Assembly: GCA_947040595.1 (NCBI GenBank)
Contig: CAMRBZ010000007.1
Span: forward strand, 1 to 40,045
Reading direction: 5' to 3'
Source of the DNA: an uncultured Enterovibrio sp.
GTDB taxonomy: Bacteria > Pseudomonadota > Gammaproteobacteria > Enterobacterales > Vibrionaceae
Length of the DNA: 40,045 nt
Position numbers and translations under genes: made by a program. Below, piece after piece: positions 14,412-23,527 of this stretch. The notes below the pieces were generated by a model that searched no databases, was not told where the DNA came from, and saw only the letters and a list, made by a program, of their open reading frames with translations. Numbering within the stretch: position 1 is the stretch's first letter; each line of letters begins with the position of its first letter.

Positions 14412-15576
14412 GCTCTTCTCCTGTGTGTTCTTGTATCTTGATATCGATAAAAAAGGGCATAAGAAAGAGCAACATAATTGTGCTATTGATGGCAACGAAA
14501 AACACCATAGAGAGAATGTACACCGCCATTAAAAAAGAAACGGGGTTGTGGGTACGTTCTTTGTAAAGGGTTTTTGTTGAAAGTAAAAAGCCTCCAAGCA
14601 AAATGCTCACTCCGAAAAGTCCGTATTCAATTGCAATGTCCAAAATGAAATTGTGTGTGTAATTTACAAGCTCTGGGTTTAAAAAATAGGGGGCGATGAA
14701 TTGAGGCAGCATTTTGGGGCCGACACCCAAGAAGGGATGCTCCAAAAACAAGTTAAAGCCATTTACAATGAGCAGCTTACGCCAGAGATCGGAATTCCAT
14801 CGCGTTTGATATTGATCTGCGAAAACAAGATCAAAAGGGCTAATTTGCACGCTTTCTAAAAGAGAGGGGACATCAAACCAATAAAGAGCGGAAAAAAGAA
14901 AAACAAAAAGTCCGCTGAATAACAGGCTAAAAAACAGATTTATTTTTATTTCGTTGTAAGGGTTTTTAGGCTGGCACAATAAATAATGCGCTATCAGCAT
15001 CATGATAAAACCGAACAAGGCTTTACGCTCCTCAGACATAAAGAGCATGACGAGGGCGACACACAAAAATAATCGGCTAAAGCGAATGTGCTTTCTCATC
15101 AGAAAAAGCAAAACGCAAGAAAAACCAAAAAGGTATTTCGTATTTTCAAGTTGTTTAAAATCGGGAAGATCGCCTTGTAATAAATGCCAGGTTGCGGTGT
15201 ATAACGCCCCTGCAAAAATATACTGGGCCAGCAAAGATAAAAACCGGAAGGAGGCAAGATAACGGGCTTGGTGAAGCAAACTAAGAAATGAGGCAATGGA
15301 GAGCCATTGGACCATTTCAGTGAATATTTTTTTTATCGGTGCGTCATTGATTGCGCCAGAAAGGGCAATGTAAGCAATAAAAACAAGAATGAATCCAGAG
15401 GCTTTCAGTGTGCTTTGACAAAGCCGTCCTCGGGCGAGAAGAAGAAGCAGAAATGCCAAGCTCATCAACCCAATAAGATCCCCTAAATGCCATTGAATTC
15501 CAGAAAAATGGACTCGCACGGGAATGAAAAATAAGAGAAAAGAAAAAGCAGCAATGTGCTCAAGGGAGCGCTTCAT
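14392..15576 (-). CDS. O-antigen ligase/Wzy-like polysaccharide polymerase
   Basis: Integral membrane protein of 394 residues with about ten or more hydrophobic segments. A large loop near the C-terminal third contains EHPFLGVGPKMLPQF and NYTHNFILDIAIEYGLFG, the H-N-x(2)-L-type region of the O-antigen ligase/polymerase superfamily. In a cluster with a flippase, copolymerase and no lipid A core genes, polymerisation of repeat units in the periplasm (Wzy role) is more likely than ligation. Start at 15576 overlaps the upstream glycosyltransferase by 17 bp. Confidence 0.85.
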   Translation of the reverse strand: MKRSLEHIAAFSFLLFFIPVRVHFSGIQWHLGDLIGLMSLAFLLLLLARGRLCQSTLKASGFILVFIAYIALSGAINDAPIKKIFTEMVQWLSIASFLSLLHQARYLASFRFLSLLAQYIFAGALYTATWHLLQGDLPDFKQLENTKYLFGFSCVLLFLMRKHIRFSRLFLCVALVMLFMSEERKALFGFIMMLIAHYLLCQPKNPYNEIKINLFFSLLFSGLFVFLFSALYWFDVPSLLESVQISPFDLVFADQYQTRWNSDLWRKLLIVNGFNLFLEHPFLGVGPKMLPQFIAPYFLNPELVNYTHNFILDIAIEYGLFGVSILLGGFLLSTKTLYKERTHNPVSFLMAVYILSMVFFVAINSTIMLLFLMPFFIDIKIQEHTGEEHAQVSS

Positions 15577-16606
15577 TGATCACCTTTTCATACGTTTGAT
15601 AATACTGTTCACGAAAGGCCCGTAAACTGAAATGCTGGCAGCGAGAAAGTGAATACAAGGACATGTTTTGATAGAGATTAACTGAGCTGAAAAGCCCTTC
15701 AATTTGAGAAGCCAAGCCTTTCTCATCACCGACATCGAATAAGGCGTTTTCGTTTGCGATAACCTCACTCATTCCTTGAACACGAGACCCTAAAACAGGC
15801 AAACCGCAGGCCATGGCTTCAAGGGGGGCCAGTCCAAATCCTTCGACAGTGGAGCTTTGTACATAAAGATGAAGACTGTCGAGAATTGCAGGGATTTCAG
15901 AGCAAACACCATGAAAAGTGACACGATTTTCTAAATCGAGCTGATGCACCAAAAGGTGATACTCTTCTCTGCGTTCACCGTCTCCTATCAAATGAAGCTG
16001 GTAACGTTTGGGTAAAAGAGCAAGAGCTCGTATCAGAGTGGGGTGATCTTTATATCGATGAAAACGACCCACCATCCCGATATGGACCGTCTCTTGAGCT
16101 TGAGGGCATTTTTTTTCTTTTCCTGAAAATTTTTTGATATCAATGCCGTTTAAAATCACACAGTAGTGGGATTTCCAAAAAGGTAAAAACCCTTCAAGCG
16201 CCTCTTTGACATGCTCTGTAATGCACACCGTCCTTTGATAACGCCCATACATAAAAAACTCAAAAGGCTTTAACCAAGCATGATCTCGACGGCGGTTATG
16301 GGTTGCATGTTCTGTTTGAATACGTTTTTTTCCAATGGCCGCCAAGGCGAGATAAACAGAAGGAAAAAGATGCCCGTGAACGAGATTTGGCCAACGTAAA
16401 ATCCGCCATTTTTGAAGCACCCCAAGCTGCCCCCAGGCATAACATTGCACACCAGAAGCCTGAAGTTCATCTGCGAAATCATTGGTGTCATCTAAAGTAA
16501 TCACTTTTATTTCAACGCCTTCTGGCGGCGCTTGAATAAGATCGATAACAAAACGTTGGGCGCCACCGTTTCGAGAAAGATCATTGATGATGTGAAGCAC
16601 TTTCAT
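15560..16606 (-). CDS. Glycosyltransferase family 4 protein
   Basis: GT-B fold protein of 348 residues: MKVLHIINDLSRNGGAQRFV with the Gly-rich N-terminal loop, VHGHLFPSVYLALAA, an ENRVTFHGVCSEIPAIL segment, then VEGFGLAPLEAMACGLPVLG with the E-x7-E motif. Expected to transfer a sugar from a nucleotide donor to the growing lipid-linked unit. The weak ribosome site (GAGG about 11 bases before the ATG) and the 107-bp gap upstream make it less tightly coupled than its downstream neighbours. Donor and acceptor are unknown. Confidence 0.9.
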   Translation of the reverse strand: MKVLHIINDLSRNGGAQRFVIDLIQAPPEGVEIKVITLDDTNDFADELQASGVQCYAWGQLGVLQKWRILRWPNLVHGHLFPSVYLALAAIGKKRIQTEHATHNRRRDHAWLKPFEFFMYGRYQRTVCITEHVKEALEGFLPFWKSHYCVILNGIDIKKFSGKEKKCPQAQETVHIGMVGRFHRYKDHPTLIRALALLPKRYQLHLIGDGERREEYHLLVHQLDLENRVTFHGVCSEIPAILDSLHLYVQSSTVEGFGLAPLEAMACGLPVLGSRVQGMSEVIANENALFDVGDEKGLASQIEGLFSSVNLYQNMSLYSLSRCQHFSLRAFREQYYQTYEKVINEALP

Positions 16607-16713
16607 ACAAAGAATGCCTCTTGTGTTGAGTGGCTTAAAAAAGACGCTGTCTTGTCTTTTGGGGATGGATGATCCCTTTTATTTTGTAATCTTTTTTTTA
16701 TGAACGTCGGCAT

Positions 16714-17703
16714 TTAAGATGCACTTATAGATGAAAAATGCTGGTGGAATGTATGGATGAATTTTGGAAGTAACTCTTCAGGCAGAGCATTGATCCCCGC
16801 GGCACTTTTTCGTCCGCCCCCTGTTGGAAATAATGTGGCCAAGGTGTCAGCCCCTATTGCATTGTTAAGGGGAGAGCGAATGCTAATCACATAGTTATTC
16901 GGCGTTTCGCCTGCACTGTTTATATAGATCACCGCATGGGCAAGATGGGGGTTTTGATTGGCCAAGAAATTAGAATAAACCCCACTGATGCGTTTTGCCC
17001 AAGGCGCATCAGGCAGCATGAAAACGCGGGAGCCCTTGCATTTAGAATAAGCGGATATGGCGATGGCCTTTTCGTTGTCTTCTAAATAGCCATTTTCTAA
17101 GGCTGTGTGGATTTCAGGGCGGGCATTTAAAAACGAAAAGGGGGAAGAATAAGGTAAAAGGGTGCGGTACATTTCAATGGGTGAAAATTGTAAATCATGG
17201 AGACAAGATCCATAAGCATTGTAATTTAGGTAGGTGCCTAATTTCATCAATTGCATGCATTGTTTAGAAGAAAGCCCGGCCTTTTTTACTAAGGCGTCTG
17301 CAATCGAAATCAAATTGTCCCCATACGCCCCCACAAAAGCCCATTCACAAAACTGATTTTTTAAAAGACGATTGACTATCAAGCTTGTGCACGTTTTTGC
17401 GCTGGTATGGATGTGCGTCTTGAGTGCTGGGTGCTTTGGGATAGGCCCTGAGGCGTGATGATCCACATAAAATACATTCTTGCCTTCTGACAATAAGTGA
17501 TTGAGAGCGATTATGTTTTTTCCAAGGGCGACATCCAGCACGGTGACATCCAATGCCATGTCTGGAGTCACTTGTTTTAGGAGTGAAATATCGCGCTTTA
17601 CACCCGATATCAGAATGGCGTGTTTGGGATTTGAGAGCCTCAATTGCAACAAGGCACAAATGCCGTCAGCATCGCCATTAAAAACATCAAAATGGGTTTT
17701 CAT
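16714..17703 (-). CDS. DHH-family phosphoesterase in the exopolysaccharide operon
   Basis: Product of 329 residues. Motifs of the DHH superfamily are clear: FNGDADGICAL (8-18), TVLDVALG, FYVDHHASG (the DHH motif) and a C-terminal DHHA1-type GGGRKSAAGIN. Relatives use two metal ions to cut phosphodiester or pyrophosphate bonds in small nucleotides, DNA or RNA ends. No RecJ-specific extra domains, CBS or GGDEF domains are present, so it is a minimal DHH-DHHA1 protein. It lies between the copolymerase/kinase gene (43 bp upstream) and a glycosyltransferase. Cleavage of a nucleotide signal or a nucleotide-sugar by-product would fit the place but is only a guess. Confidence 0.85.
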   Translation of the reverse strand: MKTHFDVFNGDADGICALLQLRLSNPKHAILISGVKRDISLLKQVTPDMALDVTVLDVALGKNIIALNHLLSEGKNVFYVDHHASGPIPKHPALKTHIHTSAKTCTSLIVNRLLKNQFCEWAFVGAYGDNLISIADALVKKAGLSSKQCMQLMKLGTYLNYNAYGSCLHDLQFSPIEMYRTLLPYSSPFSFLNARPEIHTALENGYLEDNEKAIAISAYSKCKGSRVFMLPDAPWAKRISGVYSNFLANQNPHLAHAVIYINSAGETPNNYVISIRSPLNNAIGADTLATLFPTGGGRKSAAGINALPEELLPKFIHTFHQHFSSISAS

Positions 17704-17746
17704 TTTTCATCCAAAGTTGATTGATGGTTTTCATAAATTTAATGAT

Positions 17747-19972
17747 TTAACTGGCTTCAAGGCGTTCATCATCTTCTTGTTTATGTTTGTAATATCCTTG
17801 ATGTAAGGTGTATTTTTTATCTGTATGTTTAAGGGACATTTGATTAAGTACGACGCCATCAATGGGAATGCGATGAAAGGTTAATTGTTTTATGCTTTTT
17901 TTTATTTTTTCTTCTGTTGTTGATTGGGCTTTGACGACCAAAATGATCCCCTCTGCGAGACCACCAATAATGAGGCTGTCACTGACAACCAGTATCGGAG
18001 GGGTGTCAATGATAATGCGGTCGTATTTTTCTTTTAGATCCTCAATCAAGGCTGCAAATTTAGAGGAACTTAAAAGCTCTTGAGGTTGGTTTGGAAGCAA
18101 GCCGGCGGGAAGAATGTCGAGGGAAGAGACGGCGTCATGATAAATATTGTCTTTAATGAGGCTGTCTGTCATCAAGATGTTGGTGAGTCCTGATGGGTTT
18201 CGAGGTAGGCCGCAGCGTTGGCCAATGGCTGGGATCCGAAGATCGCAATCGATAAGCAGTGTTTTTTCCATTTTTGCAAGAGACTGAGCAAGGCTGAGAG
18301 CGAGGGTTGTTTTTCCTTCCGACGGCATTGAAGAGGTGATTGCCAGAATTTTCCGTTGTTTATTTTTGAGCGACAGTAAAATGGCGGTGCGAATGGTTCT
18401 GATGGATTCACTGAAAATAAAGGCGTTTGAGTCAAAATAGTAGGCGTGATCGATGGGTTCATTTTTAAAAGCGCGCGTTTTGATTTGAGGAATATACCCT
18501 AACTGCTGCAATGCGAGTTTTTCCTCAATATCATCTGGTTTTTCTATCGTATTTCGGTAAGCGTCCGCGAGAAAAGCACAAGCTATTCCAAAGAGAAAGG
18601 CCGATGCGGCACTGATGAGGATGAATTTGCTTGTTTGAGGAAAAAAAGGATGAGCGGGTGGATGCGCGAGATCTGTGAAACGGGCATTCACGGCTTCAAA
18701 ATCACTGGCGACGGAGGTTTCTTTTTGGCGATTAAGGAACATGTCGTACAGTTGTCGGCTTGATTCTACATCTCGTTTGTGCGCTTCATATTGTGCCCGT
18801 TTACTGATGATATTTTGATACTCTTGTTTTTTCTTATCAAACTCGTTGATTAAGGCATTTTCTTGTTGTTGGGCACTGTCGAGTTCTTTTTTTATTCCTC
18901 TTGCAAGGTTATTGATCACTGTGTCTGTGCGTGCGATGACCGCATCCCGCTGAGCGATGGCTTGGATCATTTTGTCATGTTTGGGTCCATAGCGCTTGGC
19001 AAGCTCTGACACTTTTCGCTCTGCGTCTATTTCTGCGTTTTTCACGTCACGGACTTGAGGGTGATTTGATATTTCAGGAACAGAGAGCAAGGTGCTTTTT
19101 CCTTCCCATGAGCTTCTTAGTAATGAAAATAAGCTTTGAGCCTCCACCCTTCTGTCTCGCGCTTCAGATAAGCGAATCGTTAAATGGGTCAGTTCCTTTC
19201 CGGCTAATTCATCAATGTCATCGAGTTCGATGAGGCCTTCTGTTTTTAAAAAATGGATCAGGGCCAGCTCACTTTTATTGAGTTTTTCTTTGAGTTCGAT
19301 TAAACGATCACTTATCCAGCTTGATGCGGTTTGAGTGGCCAATAAACGGGCTTCAAGGTTGCTCTCCATATAGGCGCGGCCCATGGCGTTGGCAACTTGG
19401 GAGGCGAGAAGGGGATTTTTTGACTTGAAATGTATTTTGACCAATTGTGTGTTTCGAATCGGCTCAATGGTGAGGTGTGATTTAAAGCTTTTCAATATGG
19501 CCTGTTGAGTTTCAATGCTGTTAGGATCATTCGAGGGCAATTTTGGCTTTGAAAAATACGGGGAAAAAAAGCCCCAATGATGTATGAAACCGAGCAAGGT
19601 GTCTCTGATGGATGTTTGATGAAGATCTCCTCTAAATTCATTGAGCTGCCCTATCTCTAACTGAGAAATGACCTTTTTAGCAATATGATCAGAACGAAGA
19701 ATTTCAAATTGAGTTTGGTAATATTCTTTTTTACTGGTGTCGAGGGTGTACACCTCTTCAATGGAGACGGCTTTGTTGGCTTGGGCTTCAATGAGAAGGG
19801 TGGCGCTTGCGAGGTACTGCGGGGTTAATTGAAGCGTAACAAGGGTAGTTATAAGCACGACCAGAAGGATCCACAGGCAGATAGCAAGATTGTATCGACG
19901 AAGAACATTAAGATAGACAAGAAGATCAATTCTTAAAGGCTCTTGTGCTGGATTTAGATTAAAATCTTTCAT
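17747..19972 (-). CDS. Polysaccharide copolymerase / tyrosine autokinase (Wzc/VpsO-like)
   Basis: Product of 741 residues. An N-terminal Wzz-type domain with a first membrane segment (ICLWILLVVLITTLVTL, about 32-48), a long periplasmic coiled-coil part and a second membrane segment (FILISAASAFLFGIACAFLA) precede a cytoplasmic BY-kinase domain: Walker A SSMPSEGKTT (about 545-555), Walker A' LLIDCDLR, Walker B IIIDTPP (about 655). The tail has a tyrosine cluster (YTLHQGYYKHK), the expected autophosphorylation site. It controls chain length and export of Wzy-made polymer at the inner membrane. Place and size fit V. cholerae VpsO. AAGGAC lies 9 bases before the start. No partner phosphatase gene is in the window. 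Confidence 0.92.
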   Translation of the reverse strand: MKDFNLNPAQEPLRIDLLVYLNVLRRYNLAICLWILLVVLITTLVTLQLTPQYLASATLLIEAQANKAVSIEEVYTLDTSKKEYYQTQFEILRSDHIAKKVISQLEIGQLNEFRGDLHQTSIRDTLLGFIHHWGFFSPYFSKPKLPSNDPNSIETQQAILKSFKSHLTIEPIRNTQLVKIHFKSKNPLLASQVANAMGRAYMESNLEARLLATQTASSWISDRLIELKEKLNKSELALIHFLKTEGLIELDDIDELAGKELTHLTIRLSEARDRRVEAQSLFSLLRSSWEGKSTLLSVPEISNHPQVRDVKNAEIDAERKVSELAKRYGPKHDKMIQAIAQRDAVIARTDTVINNLARGIKKELDSAQQQENALINEFDKKKQEYQNIISKRAQYEAHKRDVESSRQLYDMFLNRQKETSVASDFEAVNARFTDLAHPPAHPFFPQTSKFILISAASAFLFGIACAFLADAYRNTIEKPDDIEEKLALQQLGYIPQIKTRAFKNEPIDHAYYFDSNAFIFSESIRTIRTAILLSLKNKQRKILAITSSMPSEGKTTLALSLAQSLAKMEKTLLIDCDLRIPAIGQRCGLPRNPSGLTNILMTDSLIKDNIYHDAVSSLDILPAGLLPNQPQELLSSSKFAALIEDLKEKYDRIIIDTPPILVVSDSLIIGGLAEGIILVVKAQSTTEEKIKKSIKQLTFHRIPIDGVVLNQMSLKHTDKKYTLHQGYYKHKQEDDERLEAS

Positions 19973-20008
19973 TTTGACGCAGTCCTTGTCATTGACCAGA
20001 ATAAATGA

Positions 20009-20527
20009 TCAGAAAAAGCTTTGTTCGACAACAATAATATCGCCCGCTTGTACCGCTTGAGAGAGGGTCACTATTTGTTCTTTATTTACGCCATTAGATT
20101 CGGTTTTTTCAATTTTATTTCGTGCGGCTCTGTCCGTGAAACCTCCGGCAATGGCGATGGCTTTTGCAACCGTTAGGCCCGGTTGGAAATCATAGCCTCC
20201 GGGATGATTGACTTCACCGTTGACGTAGAATTTTCGAAACTGAATCACATTTACCGTGATCTTAGGATCAATCAGATACTCCCCTCTAAGACCTTCTTCG
20301 AGAATATCTTGAACGGTTCCAATTGAAAGCCCGGCCACTTCGATTCGTCCTAAATACGGGTAATCAAATCGTCCTCTTGTGCTCAATAAGATCTCCATGG
20401 ATAAATCCTCTTCTCCATAGACATTGATGGAAATTCTGTCTCCGTCATCAAGGATATATTGAATTTCTTCGGCTTGAAGAAAATGGCTGGAGAGCAGAAA
20501 AATCAAAGTAAAAATGAGCGATTTCAT
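20009..20527 (-). CDS. Short outer-membrane polysaccharide export protein (Wza/VpsN-like OPX)
   Basis: Product of 172 residues with a signal peptide (MKSLIFTLIFLLSSHFLQA). A Poly_export domain (YILDDGDRISINVYGEEDLS ... ITVNVIQF) is followed by one SLBB domain (FYVNGEVNHPGGYDFQPGLT). It lacks the C-terminal helix with which full-length Wza spans the outer membrane, and no lipobox Cys is seen. Such short export proteins are thought to work with a separate beta-barrel, here the gene just upstream, whose stop overlaps this start (TAATG). That overlap and the signal peptide set the start at 20527 rather than at an upstream in-frame ATG (20635). Confidence 0.88.
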   Translation of the reverse strand: MKSLIFTLIFLLSSHFLQAEEIQYILDDGDRISINVYGEEDLSMEILLSTRGRFDYPYLGRIEVAGLSIGTVQDILEEGLRGEYLIDPKITVNVIQFRKFYVNGEVNHPGGYDFQPGLTVAKAIAIAGGFTDRAARNKIEKTESNGVNKEQIVTLSQAVQAGDIIVVEQSFF

Positions 20528-21735
20528 TAAAAGCCTGTCTCCATGGCAAAAAAGAAAAGAGCTTGATCGTAGCTGAATCTTTCCGTGCTTGAATGACGTT
20601 TTTCCCATTTGCTGTTGAAGGAGAGATCCATCCATTGAGTCAGCGAATAAATAAAAGAAATGCCGGTTTGGGTTCCTTTGTCTTTACGTGCATTGCTTGG
20701 ATAATCTTGTTGTTCGTAAGCGATTGAAGTGACGGTGCTGATGAAAGGAGTCCAATCTTGCTCCCAATCGAGGGTCAGATGGTTTTCGATAAGGTAATCA
20801 CCTTGGGTTTCGGCGTCTTCGAGAAATTGCCCCCCCTCGAGTTTCATTTGAATGTACTGTCTTGGCGTCCAAGTGATGTTACTGCGCCAGCTAAAACTTT
20901 GCGCATTTTCTCGGCGTTTATCGGTGAAATCTTTCTCTTGTGCCCCCAATAATATTTGGCCTTCTGTTTTTCCAGAAACGTCCCATTCTAAACCGCCATA
21001 GAGCAATATATTTTTGCTGTTTTTGCTATACCCTTGATTTGAGTCAATGTATTGATAACGTTTATCTTCAAATCGAACGATGCTTAACGCGTGAAAATGA
21101 CTGGAAAGGGCGTAATAAAACTCCCCACTGACAAAAGGTTGCTCCCAATCGTAATACTTTGATTGCTCCGCTTTGTTTGCGCGCATAAAGAGGGTGTTAT
21201 TGTATTTTTTACTTTCGTATCCTGCGAGGGTGACAATGCGGCCTTTTGCACCGATTGAGCCATAAATGTAGCGAGCATATAGTTCTTGATAGTGATAGCG
21301 AAGTGGTTTTATGACGGCTTGACTGTATCCTTCTGTTAGTCCTGTTCCTCTGGCCTCATGTGTGATTTCGTATTTGTATTTTAGCTGGAGTCTATTTTGA
21401 ATGTTGAATGCCCAAAATGTGCTGGCGTCAAAGTATTGATTTGCGATGTTGTCATCTTGATTGTTTTCATAATGTGTTGCATCGACTTGGTAGGAAAGAT
21501 GATATAAGCCAGTTTGAGTTTCGATTAATCCGATTATTTTAGGAGAGAGTGTTAGGGCCGTAGACGCTATTGGATTTAGTCGCGTGCGCAGCACGTTGTT
21601 ATTGTATCCCGCACTCATGCTGATTGATGGCAGAATATCAAGGCCATTTTTTGTTTGATAGACGGGTGCCTCACTGGCAAAAGCGGAGCTTATAAACACA
21701 AAAAACACCCCCAACGCCATCCCTTTGAAATTCAC
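20527..21735 (-). CDS. Outer-membrane beta-barrel protein (VpsM-like)
   Basis: Product of 402 residues with a signal peptide (MNFKGMALGVFFVFISSAFA) and many alternating amphipathic strands with Tyr/Phe-rich ends. It ends in ...ALFFFAMETGF, the terminal aromatic expected for barrel insertion. YNNNVLRTRLN and the repeated two-strand hairpins resemble the BBP2-type barrels found in exopolysaccharide loci. It probably forms the outer-membrane pore for the polymer together with the short export protein. The start codon is GTG at 21735, chosen because AGGAGAG lies 6 bases before it. Position between vpsL-like and vpsN-like genes matches V. cholerae vpsM. Confidence 0.82.
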   Translation of the reverse strand: MNFKGMALGVFFVFISSAFASEAPVYQTKNGLDILPSISMSAGYNNNVLRTRLNPIASTALTLSPKIIGLIETQTGLYHLSYQVDATHYENNQDDNIANQYFDASTFWAFNIQNRLQLKYKYEITHEARGTGLTEGYSQAVIKPLRYHYQELYARYIYGSIGAKGRIVTLAGYESKKYNNTLFMRANKAEQSKYYDWEQPFVSGEFYYALSSHFHALSIVRFEDKRYQYIDSNQGYSKNSKNILLYGGLEWDVSGKTEGQILLGAQEKDFTDKRRENAQSFSWRSNITWTPRQYIQMKLEGGQFLEDAETQGDYLIENHLTLDWEQDWTPFISTVTSIAYEQQDYPSNARKDKGTQTGISFIYSLTQWMDLSFNSKWEKRHSSTERFSYDQALFFFAMETGF

Positions 21736-21825
21736 GATTCTCTCCTTAACATCTCCTTAAAACGGAACACCCCCTACCTCTTTGGATGAATGCCTTTCTT
21801 TTAAGGGCGATGCATTTTTGGCGTT

Positions 21826-23217
21826 TTAATATGCTTTTTTTCCGACAAAGCCTTTAAAAATAGTGGTGATAACAATTTTTATGTCCATCCAAAAGGACCA
21901 ATTCTGAATGTATTCGAGATCAAATTGAACGCGTTTTTGCATTTTTTCGAGGGTGTCGGTCTCTCCGCGATACCCTTTGATTTGTGCCAATCCGGTAATG
22001 CCAGGTTTCACTTTATGGCGAAGCATATAGCGATCCACAATGGCACGGTAAAGTTCGTTATGTGCGACGGCGTGAGGGCGTGGACCTACGATGGACATTG
22101 AACCTTGAAGGACATTAAAAAATTGAGGCAATTCATCGAGAGAGGTACGACGAATAAAGGCCCCAAAAGAGGTGACGCGAGGATCATTTTTCGTGGCTTG
22201 TTTTATCTCGCCGCCGTTGTCCATTGTGGACATAGAACGAAATTTCCAGACTTCAATTTTACAGCCATCTAAACCGTAGCGATCTTGTTTAAAAAGAACC
22301 GGACCTTTTGAAGAGGCTTTAACGCCAATGGAAACAAGAAGCATCACAGGCGAAATAAAAAGTAAAATAAGCACTGAAAGAACAATGTCTTCAAGGCGCT
22401 TCACAAAGGCTGTGATCCCACTAAAAGGGGTGTCATACACACTCAAGGTATGCACTTTACCGATGGTTTGCCAGCGGCTGTGAAGCAAGTTGTAAGTGAA
22501 AAAATCAGGAACCACATAAATTGTTGCTGTGGTATCTGAAAATTGGTTTAAATAAATCTCAATGCGCTCTTTTGCGTGCATTGGCATGGCAATATAAATG
22601 TGTTGCAGTTTGCCGCTTTTTGCTTTTTCAAGGGCTTCACTGACACGCCCAAGTAGGGGAGCCGGCAAGTTTTCCTCGATGCGAGATGTTTCTCTGTCTT
22701 CGTAAAATCCGTGAACTTCTATTCCAAGCGCGGGGTTATTTTTAAGCTCGCGCGCAAGCTCAATGCCATTGGGGGTGATGCCAATGATGGCGGCACCTCG
22801 CGTGTTAAATCCTAAATGCCTTAAATACCGCAGGGCTTTACGGGAAAGATAGCGCCAAAAGACAAGGAAAAACCCGCCAATACCACACCAAAGCAAGAGG
22901 GCTTGCCTGTTCACTTCATCTTTGGAAAAAAAGAAAAAGCTGATTAATAAAAGGAATGAACCCGCCCATGAAAGAAGGGTCGCCATCACTTGGCCTTGGA
23001 AATTACTGATACGCCATGAGCGATAAAGGAAGGCATTTTCGGCAATCAAAAGAAAACAAACGGAATTGACGACACTGATTAAAAGCCAATTATCAAAGAG
23101 GCGACCCATGCTCAAATAGCTGGCGAGCGCCAAAGAAAAAGTGATAACGCAGAGATCGAAAAACCGATAAAAAATTGCATATTCGGCGCCGTGGGCGCGG
23201 ATTTTCATGTCATCCAT
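21826..23217 (-). CDS. Undecaprenyl-phosphate sugar phosphotransferase (VpsL/WcaJ-like)
   Basis: Product of 463 residues. Four to five N-terminal membrane segments (up to about residue 115), a Rossmann-like middle region (GAAIIGITPNGIELARELK) and a C-terminal bacterial sugar transferase domain from about residue 270: KRLEDIVLSVLILLFISPVM, then GPVLFKQDRYGLDGC, VWKFRSM, RRTSLDELPQFFNVLQG and MSIVGPRPH. It attaches the first sugar-1-phosphate (glucose or galactose in relatives) to undecaprenyl phosphate and so starts the repeat unit. First gene of the minus-strand exopolysaccharide operon. A second in-frame ATG 9 bases in (23208) is an alternative start. Confidence 0.92.
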   Translation of the reverse strand: MDDMKIRAHGAEYAIFYRFFDLCVITFSLALASYLSMGRLFDNWLLISVVNSVCFLLIAENAFLYRSWRISNFQGQVMATLLSWAGSFLLLISFFFFSKDEVNRQALLLWCGIGGFFLVFWRYLSRKALRYLRHLGFNTRGAAIIGITPNGIELARELKNNPALGIEVHGFYEDRETSRIEENLPAPLLGRVSEALEKAKSGKLQHIYIAMPMHAKERIEIYLNQFSDTTATIYVVPDFFTYNLLHSRWQTIGKVHTLSVYDTPFSGITAFVKRLEDIVLSVLILLFISPVMLLVSIGVKASSKGPVLFKQDRYGLDGCKIEVWKFRSMSTMDNGGEIKQATKNDPRVTSFGAFIRRTSLDELPQFFNVLQGSMSIVGPRPHAVAHNELYRAIVDRYMLRHKVKPGITGLAQIKGYRGETDTLEKMQKRVQFDLEYIQNWSFWMDIKIVITTIFKGFVGKKAY

Positions 23218-23250
23218 AACGTGTCTTTACTCAATGTTTTGTTCGGTTTT

Positions 23251-23500
23251 ATACCTGTCGCCTTTGAAGAGGTTGGGTTTTGGGCCTGGCTCTCAAAGTC
23301 CAATGAGATATACCCTTCACCTTTGATGCCGCTTGGGTTCTGGTTGCGCCCTCAAAGTCCAATTACATCCTCAATCTAGGCTCATGAACTTTTTCGTTCT
23401 TGCAGTTTACCTGCAACTTCAAATTTCTTGGCTTTAGAACTGCTATGCTCAGGGGCTTTTCGTTCTTGTTGCTTGCCTGCATTTTAAAAAATTTAGGGTA
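23251..23500 (+). repeat. Two family A repeats, one nested in the other (copies 6 and 7)
   Basis: The outer copy is split into 23251-23308 (TATACCTGTCGCCTTTGAAG ...) and 23437-23500 (... TTTAGGGTA). An inner copy at about 23311-23434 (TACCCTTCACCTTTGATG ... CAACTTCAAATTTCTTGG) is bounded by TA at 23309-23310 and 23435-23436. Rejoining the outer halves at one TA restores the central part of other copies with no length change (CCAATGAGATAGAACTGC against CCAATCACATAGTAAATC). It fills most of the gap upstream of the exopolysaccharide operon. Confidence 0.85.
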
Positions 23501-23527
23501 AAGTAAAAAAGCAATAAAAAAATTAAA

